Source: Algoriphagus oliviformis
GTDB lineage: Bacteria > Bacteroidota > Bacteroidia > Cytophagales > Cyclobacteriaceae
Assembly (NCBI RefSeq): GCF_017254915.1
Contig: NZ_JAFKCT010000009.1
Location: forward strand, 1 to 64,000
Length of the DNA: 64,000 nucleotides
Direction: 5' to 3'
This document shows, piece by piece, positions 59,087 to 64,000 of the stretch. Made by a program: the position numbers and the translations under genes. Below the pieces are notes generated by a model that did not search any database, was not told the DNA's origin, and saw nothing but the letters and a program-made list of their open reading frames with translations. The stretch's first letter is position 1; the number at the start of each line of letters is the position of its first letter.

Positions 59087-59655
59087 AGTTTCAGAGAACG
59101 GCAATTCCAGACGTGGTCATAGTCGAGCCCAGCGTCCATGGAGACGAGCGGGGATATTTTTCGGAGACCTTTCGCTTGGACAAGCTGGAGCAGTTTTTGG
59201 GATTTAGGTTGTCCTTTTGCCAGGACAACGAGTCAAAGTCGGAGTTTGGAGTCCTGAGGGGCTTGCATTTTCAGCTGCCGCCGTCCGCGCAGACCAAGTT
59301 GGTCCGAGTCACGGAAGGGAAGGTACTCGACGTGGCAGTGGACATCAGGAGAGATTCGCCCACCTTTGGCAAACATGTAGCCGTGGAGTTGTCAGCCGAA
59401 AACAAGCGACAGCTGTTTGTACCCCGCGGGTTTGCCCATGGATTTGTGGTGCTCAGTGAGTCAGCGGTGTTCAATTACAAAGTGGACAGCTACTACGACC
59501 CCCAAGCGGATAGAGGCTTGGCCTTTGACGATCCCGCGTTGAATATCGACTGGATACTAGATCCAGGCAAGTTCAAGCTGTCTGAAAAAGACCGAAAGCA
59601 ACCTTTGCTCGCGTCCGCGCAAGTTTTTGAGAATTCACAAAATCTGTATGAATAA
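59083..59655 (+). CDS. rfbC: dTDP-4-dehydrorhamnose 3,5-epimerase
   Basis: Third step of dTDP-L-rhamnose synthesis. The 190-residue cupin protein has PSVHGDERGYFSETFR, SKSEFGVLRGLHFQLPP with the catalytic-base His, VRVTEGKVLDVAVDIR, FVPRGFAHGFVVLSE and YYDPQADRGLAFDDPAL. It lies between rfbA (4-bp overlap) and rfbD (8-bp overlap), so the three are tightly coupled. Confidence 0.95.
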   Translation: MKFQRTAIPDVVIVEPSVHGDERGYFSETFRLDKLEQFLGFRLSFCQDNESKSEFGVLRGLHFQLPPSAQTKLVRVTEGKVLDVAVDIRRDSPTFGKHVAVELSAENKRQLFVPRGFAHGFVVLSESAVFNYKVDSYYDPQADRGLAFDDPALNIDWILDPGKFKLSEKDRKQPLLASAQVFENSQNLYE

Positions 59656-60502
59656 AATACTAGTTACGGGTGCTTCTGGCCAGCTTGGATCGGAGATCAG
59701 GCACCTTTCCTCCCAGTATCCCTTCGAATTTATCTTCACCGACGTGGCTGAGTTGGATATTACCGATGAGCAAGCGGTGAGGCATTTTTTTGAAACCAAC
59801 AAGCCGAATGCAGTGGTGAACTGTGCGGCCTACACGGCCGTGGACAGGGCCGAGGAGGATATCGAAACGGCCGATAAGATCAACCATCTGGCAGTGAAGT
59901 ATCTCGCACAGGCAGCGCAGGAGTACGGGGCAAAACTTGTCCATGTGTCCACAGACTATGTCTTTGACGGTAACGGACACCGGCCTTATGACGAATTGGC
60001 CACGCCCGATCCCCAAAGTGTGTATGGCGACACCAAATTGAAGGGGGAGCGTGCAATCATTGAGCTGGGGATTGCCGATTCGGCGATTGTCAGGACATCT
60101 TGGGTGTACAGTACCTTTGGCAACAACTTTGTCAAAACCATGCGTCGACTCGGTGCCGAAAGGTCCGAGCTCAACGTCGTGGCAGACCAAGTCGGTACTC
60201 CGACCTACGCCCGGGATCTGGCAGCGTTTATTTTGGACATGCTGCCGGATTTTGCCAGTCCAAAGACTGAGCTCTTCCACTTTTCCAATGAAGGCGTCTG
60301 CTCTTGGTATGACTTTGCGCTGGCGGTGATGGAAATGAGCGGGCTGGATTGCAAGGTCAAGCCTATCCCATCTGAGAAGTACCCTACTCCGGCCAAGCGG
60401 CCATTCTACTCGGTCATGAGCAAGGAAAAGGCGAAGGCGCAGCTTGGGGTGGAGATCGGCCATTGGAGGGATGCTTTGCAGCGATGTATAGGTGAAATGT
60501 AG
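59648..60502 (+). CDS. rfbD: dTDP-4-dehydrorhamnose reductase
   Basis: Last step of dTDP-L-rhamnose synthesis. Start at ATG 59648 (MNKILVTGASGQLGSEI), which keeps the nucleotide-binding GxSGQLG at the N terminus; the frame from 59627 adds seven unneeded residues. The 284-residue SDR protein has STDYVFDG, YGDTKLKGERAI (the YxxxK pair), VRTSWVYS and VADQVGTPTYARDLA. The second-step gene rfbB is not in this window and must be elsewhere. Confidence 0.95.
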   Translation: MNKILVTGASGQLGSEIRHLSSQYPFEFIFTDVAELDITDEQAVRHFFETNKPNAVVNCAAYTAVDRAEEDIETADKINHLAVKYLAQAAQEYGAKLVHVSTDYVFDGNGHRPYDELATPDPQSVYGDTKLKGERAIIELGIADSAIVRTSWVYSTFGNNFVKTMRRLGAERSELNVVADQVGTPTYARDLAAFILDMLPDFASPKTELFHFSNEGVCSWYDFALAVMEMSGLDCKVKPIPSEKYPTPAKRPFYSVMSKEKAKAQLGVEIGHWRDALQRCIGEM

Positions 60503-60616
60503 GCGAGGTACAACAATCTGGAGGCTTGGGAAAGGGTAGGGGAAGAGAAGATTTTGAGCAGCAGGAAAGCGATGGGCGAGGCCAAATCGGGGGAACCCGT
60601 ATTTCCGCCGCCTGTC

Positions 60617-60667
60617 GTATTTTTATTTTTACAGTTGATGGGAATGAGTACCTTTGTTACTCATTTG
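60617..60667 (+). promoter_or_regulatory. promoter-like repeat, copy 2 (upstream of the regulator gene)
   Basis: A 51-bp near-copy of 57966-58015, again with TACCTTTG (60649-60656). Transcription would start about 15 bases before the ATG at 60682. The shared sequence suggests that both promoters answer to the same factor. Confidence 0.65.
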
Positions 60668-60681
60668 CTAGCTGACTTTTT

Positions 60682-61200
60682 ATGCTCGAATCGTTAATCA
60701 CTTCAAAGACCCGATTGCGGCTTCTGATAAAGTTTTTTGTCAATTCGCAAAACCACAGTCATCTAAGGGGACTAGCGGAGGAGTTTGGGGAGTCAACCAA
60801 CGCAATCCGCAAGGAATTGAACAATCTGACTGATGCGGGAATCCTGGTCAAGCACTCCGACAAAAACAAGATCGAATACCAAGCCAATACGCTTCACCCC
60901 TTTTATACCAACATCCGTGACATCATCCGAAAATATCTCGGACTGGATATGCTTTTGGAGCAGATATTGGAAAGAATGGGCGATGTGGATCAGGTAGTTC
61001 TGACTGGAGACATCGCTAGGGGTAGCGATACGGGGACGATAGACGTACTGGTAACTGGAGCTAGCCTCAACGAGGACTATTTCCATCACCTCACCAAGCG
61101 ATTGGAACAATTAATCGACAGAAAAGTGATCTTCAGCCTTTCCTCCGGGCGGTTTGTCTCGGATGGCTTGGTCCTTTTTGACCGGTCTACGGGAATCTGA
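60682..61200 (+). CDS. winged-helix regulator with nucleotidyltransferase-like domain
   Basis: A 172-residue protein. The N-terminal winged helix (LRLLIKFFVNSQNHSHLRGLAEEFGESTNAIRKELNNLTDAGIL) is ArsR/MarR-like. The C-terminal half (MGDVDQVVLTGDIARGSDTGTIDVLVTGASLNEDYFHHL) resembles a nucleotidyltransferase fold; the motif GDIARGSDTGTIDVLV is like GSxARGxxxxxSDIDLLV, but the metal-binding DxD is only partly present (TIDV). Such fusions often sit next to polysaccharide clusters in Bacteroidota. It probably controls the export gene or the rfb genes that share its promoter sequence. Confidence 0.7.
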   Translation: MLESLITSKTRLRLLIKFFVNSQNHSHLRGLAEEFGESTNAIRKELNNLTDAGILVKHSDKNKIEYQANTLHPFYTNIRDIIRKYLGLDMLLEQILERMGDVDQVVLTGDIARGSDTGTIDVLVTGASLNEDYFHHLTKRLEQLIDRKVIFSLSSGRFVSDGLVLFDRSTGI

Positions 61201-61350
61201 GTTTTTATCGCGTGCTGAAATCGATGGACATGCTAGGCGCAAGGAATGTGACTGAAAGGGCGAAGCTGTGCGGGATTTGGAGAATTTCGACAAAAGATGC
61301 GACTTTAGCAGGTCTTAAAATTTGAACATTTAATTTTCAAGGATAAAATA

Positions 61351-63981
61351 GTGGAGCATTTTCAAACCCAAGTTTTGTACAAGAAGGCATTGCTGGCAGT
61401 GCTTTTTGTTCTGTTTGCCGGACTGGCTTGGGCCCAAAGCCTCAGCGATCTGAAAAATCTGAAGGTGGACAACCTGTCTGACGCGCAGATCGAGCAGTTG
61501 ATCAAGCGAGCTGAATCCAGCGGATTGACGTCCTCGCAGATGGAAGCCATGGCAAGGGAGCAGGGGCTTTCGCCGATCGAGGCAAGCAAGCTGCGCACCC
61601 GCATCCTGAATCTCCAAAGGACCGTGGGAAAAAGCGGCAGCGGGATGATGGGAACCGGAGGTAACGACATGCGGCAGATGGAGGATTCTACGTCCGACTA
61701 TCTTTTCGACTCGATCCGAAAGTCTGACCCCTACTACGATCTGACCCCGTTTCAGAAGAAGATTTTCGGTTATAAGCTTTTTCACAACCGGAACCTGAAT
61801 TTCACCCCGAGCCTGAACCTCCCAACCCCGCAAGGCTACATCATCGGTGGAGGAGACCAGCTGCTCATCGATGTGTATGGTGCCTCCCAAGAGTCTTATG
61901 ACCTGACGGTGTCCTCGGAGGGTCGCATTCTTGTGCCCAACGTGGGGCCAATCCAGGTGGGCGGCGCGTCTATCGAGGCGGCCACGGCCAGGCTCAAGAC
62001 CTCCTTGGGCAGGATCTATTCGGGGCTGTTGGGGAGCAATCCCAATACTTTCCTCCAGGTTCGCTTGGGGAATATCCGCTCGATCAAAGTGTCCATGGTA
62101 GGTGAACTGTCGAAGCCAGGAACCTATACGCTGCCGTCCTTCGCCTCTGTTTTCAATGGCCTCTTTGCCGCAGGCGGACCAAACGAAAACGGGTCCTTCC
62201 GAAATATCCAGGTGTACCGTGACAGCCGTCTGGTGACCACGGTGGATATCTACAAGTTTTTGGCTAGGGGAGAATCCGAGGCAAACATCACGCTCCGGGA
62301 CAACGACGTGATCATCGTGCCTCCCGTGCAGTCCCGCGTGGAGATCATCGGCCCGGTGAGGAGGGAGGGATTTTTTGAATCCCTGCCGGAAGAATCCCTC
62401 GCCGACCTGTACATCTACACCGGAGGCTTCAAGAGTGAGGCGTACCGGGATCGATTGACTGTCCGGCGCATCGAAAACAACGAACGGAAGGTAATCGACG
62501 TGCCCCAGGCAGAGCTGAAGAACTTCAGCCCAAAAGACGGCGACGAGATCCTGATAGGGGAGGCGCTGGATCGCTTTGTCAATCGCGTGCAGGTGTCAGG
62601 GGCAGTTCAGAGACCTGGGGAATACGCACTCGAAGATGGCATCTCCGTAAAAGGACTGATAGAAAAGGCCCAAGGGCTCAAGCCGGAGGCTTTTGTAAAC
62701 AGAGCCACGCTCTACCGAACCAGCGATGACCTGACCTTGGCTGCAGAGCCCCTGGACTTGAAGGGGATCATGGATGGGACGATTCCCGATCTGGTCTTGA
62801 AAAATGAAGACCTCCTTTTTGTACCCAGCCGCTACGACATACAGGAGGAGACCTATGTGAAGATCTCTGGAGAGGTAAACGCTCCCGGCACTTATCTGTA
62901 TGCTACGACGATGACTGTAGGCGACTTGATCCTGCAGTCGGGTGGCCTGCTCGAATCCGCGTCCAATTCGTACATAGAAATAGCCAGAAGGGTGCGGGAT
63001 GCCAGCTCCGGTAGGCTTGCCGAACTCATCACGCTGTCCATCGATCCCAATCTCCAGCTCACCGAAGCCGAGAAGAACCATCCATTGATGCCTTTTGACC
63101 ACGTCTTTATCCGCAAGAGCCCGGGCTTCGAGCGGGAGCTTTTGGTGACCATTCAGGGCGAGGTGAACTATCCCGGACAGTTTGCCATCTCGTCGGCTGA
63201 CGAGCGCATCTCGGATGTGATCAAGCGTGCCGGCGGACTCAATAAGTTTGCCTATCCAAAAGGGGCGAGCTTGGTCAGAAGGACGGTTTACTTCAAGGAG
63301 CCGACGCCCGAGCAGGTGAAGGAAAAGACGCTGAGAGACATCCGGGACAAAGTAGACCCCGAAAAGAGAGATCAGGTCAACCAGGCCGAGCTCATCATCT
63401 TCGAAAGATTGGACCAGAAGATCACTGCCCTGGAGGAGGAAAAACTCATCGAAGAACAGAAGAAAATTCTACAGGCAAATAAGGAGTTGTTTTTTGCGGA
63501 TTCGCTCATCAGAGACTCGCTCTTTAGCGAGGTGAGGTTTAAGCAACAGGACGTCATCGGGATAAATCTGGAAGAAATCCTGAAAAACCCGGGTTCTGGG
63601 GAAGACCTGATTCTACACGAGGGTGACGTATTGCGGATCCCAAAGGAGCTCCAGACCATCAGAATGGTGGGCGAGGTGCTGCTGCCTACTACGGCCCGCT
63701 ATGTGCCAAAGGCAAACTTCAGGAGATATATCTCCCAAGCGGGGGGCTTTACCGAGGATGCTAGAAAGAGCAAAGCCTATGTCATCTACGCCAATGGAGA
63801 CGCCAGAAGAACGCACTCCTTTCTGATGTTGAAGTTTTATCCACACCTGGAGCCCGGAGCCGAAATCGTGGTTCCCAAGAAGCCTGAGCGCGAGAAATTG
63901 GGTGCGGCGGCATGGCTAGGTATAGCGTCTAGCTTGGCGACCCTGGGGATTTTAGTACAGTCGTTGATCAACAATCAATAA
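61351..63981 (+). CDS. Wza-like polysaccharide export protein with multiple SLBB domains
   Basis: An 876-residue exported outer-membrane-type protein; start GTG 61351, with a signal peptide ending near AWAQ (a TTG at 61375 is an alternative). After a helical linker (LSDAQIEQLIKRAESSGL) comes the polysaccharide-export domain (GYIIGGGDQLLIDVYGASQESYDLTVSSEGRILVPNVGPIQVGG). At least four SLBB-type blocks follow (SMVGELSKPGTYTLPSF, GEVNAPGTYLYA, GEVNYPGQFAISS, GEVLLPTTARYVP). A C-terminal helix (WLGIASSLATLGILVQSLI) may cross a membrane. It is much longer than E. coli Wza (about 380), as is usual in Bacteroidota. It likely exports the polymer built with rhamnose. Confidence 0.9.
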   Translation: MEHFQTQVLYKKALLAVLFVLFAGLAWAQSLSDLKNLKVDNLSDAQIEQLIKRAESSGLTSSQMEAMAREQGLSPIEASKLRTRILNLQRTVGKSGSGMMGTGGNDMRQMEDSTSDYLFDSIRKSDPYYDLTPFQKKIFGYKLFHNRNLNFTPSLNLPTPQGYIIGGGDQLLIDVYGASQESYDLTVSSEGRILVPNVGPIQVGGASIEAATARLKTSLGRIYSGLLGSNPNTFLQVRLGNIRSIKVSMVGELSKPGTYTLPSFASVFNGLFAAGGPNENGSFRNIQVYRDSRLVTTVDIYKFLARGESEANITLRDNDVIIVPPVQSRVEIIGPVRREGFFESLPEESLADLYIYTGGFKSEAYRDRLTVRRIENNERKVIDVPQAELKNFSPKDGDEILIGEALDRFVNRVQVSGAVQRPGEYALEDGISVKGLIEKAQGLKPEAFVNRATLYRTSDDLTLAAEPLDLKGIMDGTIPDLVLKNEDLLFVPSRYDIQEETYVKISGEVNAPGTYLYATTMTVGDLILQSGGLLESASNSYIEIARRVRDASSGRLAELITLSIDPNLQLTEAEKNHPLMPFDHVFIRKSPGFERELLVTIQGEVNYPGQFAISSADERISDVIKRAGGLNKFAYPKGASLVRRTVYFKEPTPEQVKEKTLRDIRDKVDPEKRDQVNQAELIIFERLDQKITALEEEKLIEEQKKILQANKELFFADSLIRDSLFSEVRFKQQDVIGINLEEILKNPGSGEDLILHEGDVLRIPKELQTIRMVGEVLLPTTARYVPKANFRRYISQAGGFTEDARKSKAYVIYANGDARRTHSFLMLKFYPHLEPGAEIVVPKKPEREKLGAAAWLGIASSLATLGILVQSLINNQ

Positions 63982-63993
63982 AAGAAAGTTTTT

Positions 63994-64000
63994 ATGAAAA
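63994..64000 (+). CDS. start of the next gene, cut by the window edge
   Basis: ATGAAAA begins 12 bp after the export gene stop. Only the first two codons are visible (Met-Lys). In clusters of this kind the next gene is often a Wzz-type chain-length protein, but nothing in this window can confirm that. Confidence 0.3.

Overview
The window reads as chromosomal DNA from a Bacteroidota bacterium, most likely of the Cytophagales and perhaps the Cyclobacteriaceae. The evidence is family content: a TamL-type lipoprotein, DUF4270, DUF4136 and DUF2911 proteins, a CreD operon with a PF13601 regulator, a LytS/LytTR pair and a BrxA-type bacilliredoxin. Promoter boxes of the Bacteroidota form TAnnTTTG point the same way, and Shine-Dalgarno sequences are mostly absent. 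Base composition is moderate to GC-rich in genes, and lower in the insertion sequence, the four-helix-bundle gene and the intergenic repeats. No tRNA, rRNA or CRISPR array was seen.

Layout. 0.3-8.7 kb: a glycerophosphodiesterase and a carbohydrate-type locus made of two divergent paralogous exported proteins of GH67/GH20-like architecture plus a large lipoprotein. 8.7-9.5 kb: a mosaic of dispersed intergenic repeats. 9.5-13.4 kb: an envelope-stress-like operon (membrane protein, winged-helix regulator, CreD, small membrane protein, DUF4153 protein) with the palindrome ACTTTG-N5-CAAAGT in front of two of its genes. 13.8-16.9 kb: an orphan PAAR spike protein and PEP carboxylase. 16.9-22.0 kb: seven small envelope proteins (lipoproteins, beta-barrels, an Omp85-type barrel). 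22.3-29.7 kb: sugar porter, PAP2 phosphatase, hemF, tamL, a SpoU rRNA methyltransferase, a bile-acid symporter homologue and an acyl-CoA-binding protein.

29.9-38.5 kb: citrate synthase, then a SUF iron-sulfur operon running sufB, four-helix-bundle gene, sufC, sufD, sufS, sufE, DUF59 gene, bacilliredoxin, then an Lrp regulator. The four-helix-bundle gene is flanked by inverted AT-rich repeats and looks inserted. 38.6-45.9 kb: a possible structured small RNA, an M14 and an S9 peptidase, a 1.3-kb insertion sequence and an orphan gene. 45.9-57.9 kb: a LytTR two-component pair, a kelch/DUF4270/outer-membrane-protein locus, thymidylate synthase, a membrane-anchored EEP hydrolase, a DUF2911 lipoprotein and a penicillin-acylase-type hydrolase.

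58-64 kb: the start of an exopolysaccharide cluster, with dTDP-rhamnose genes rfbA, rfbC and rfbD (rfbB is not in the window), a winged-helix regulator and a Wza-like SLBB export protein. A 50-bp promoter-like repeat precedes both rfbA and the regulator. All family assignments come from reading the sequence; no database search was run.
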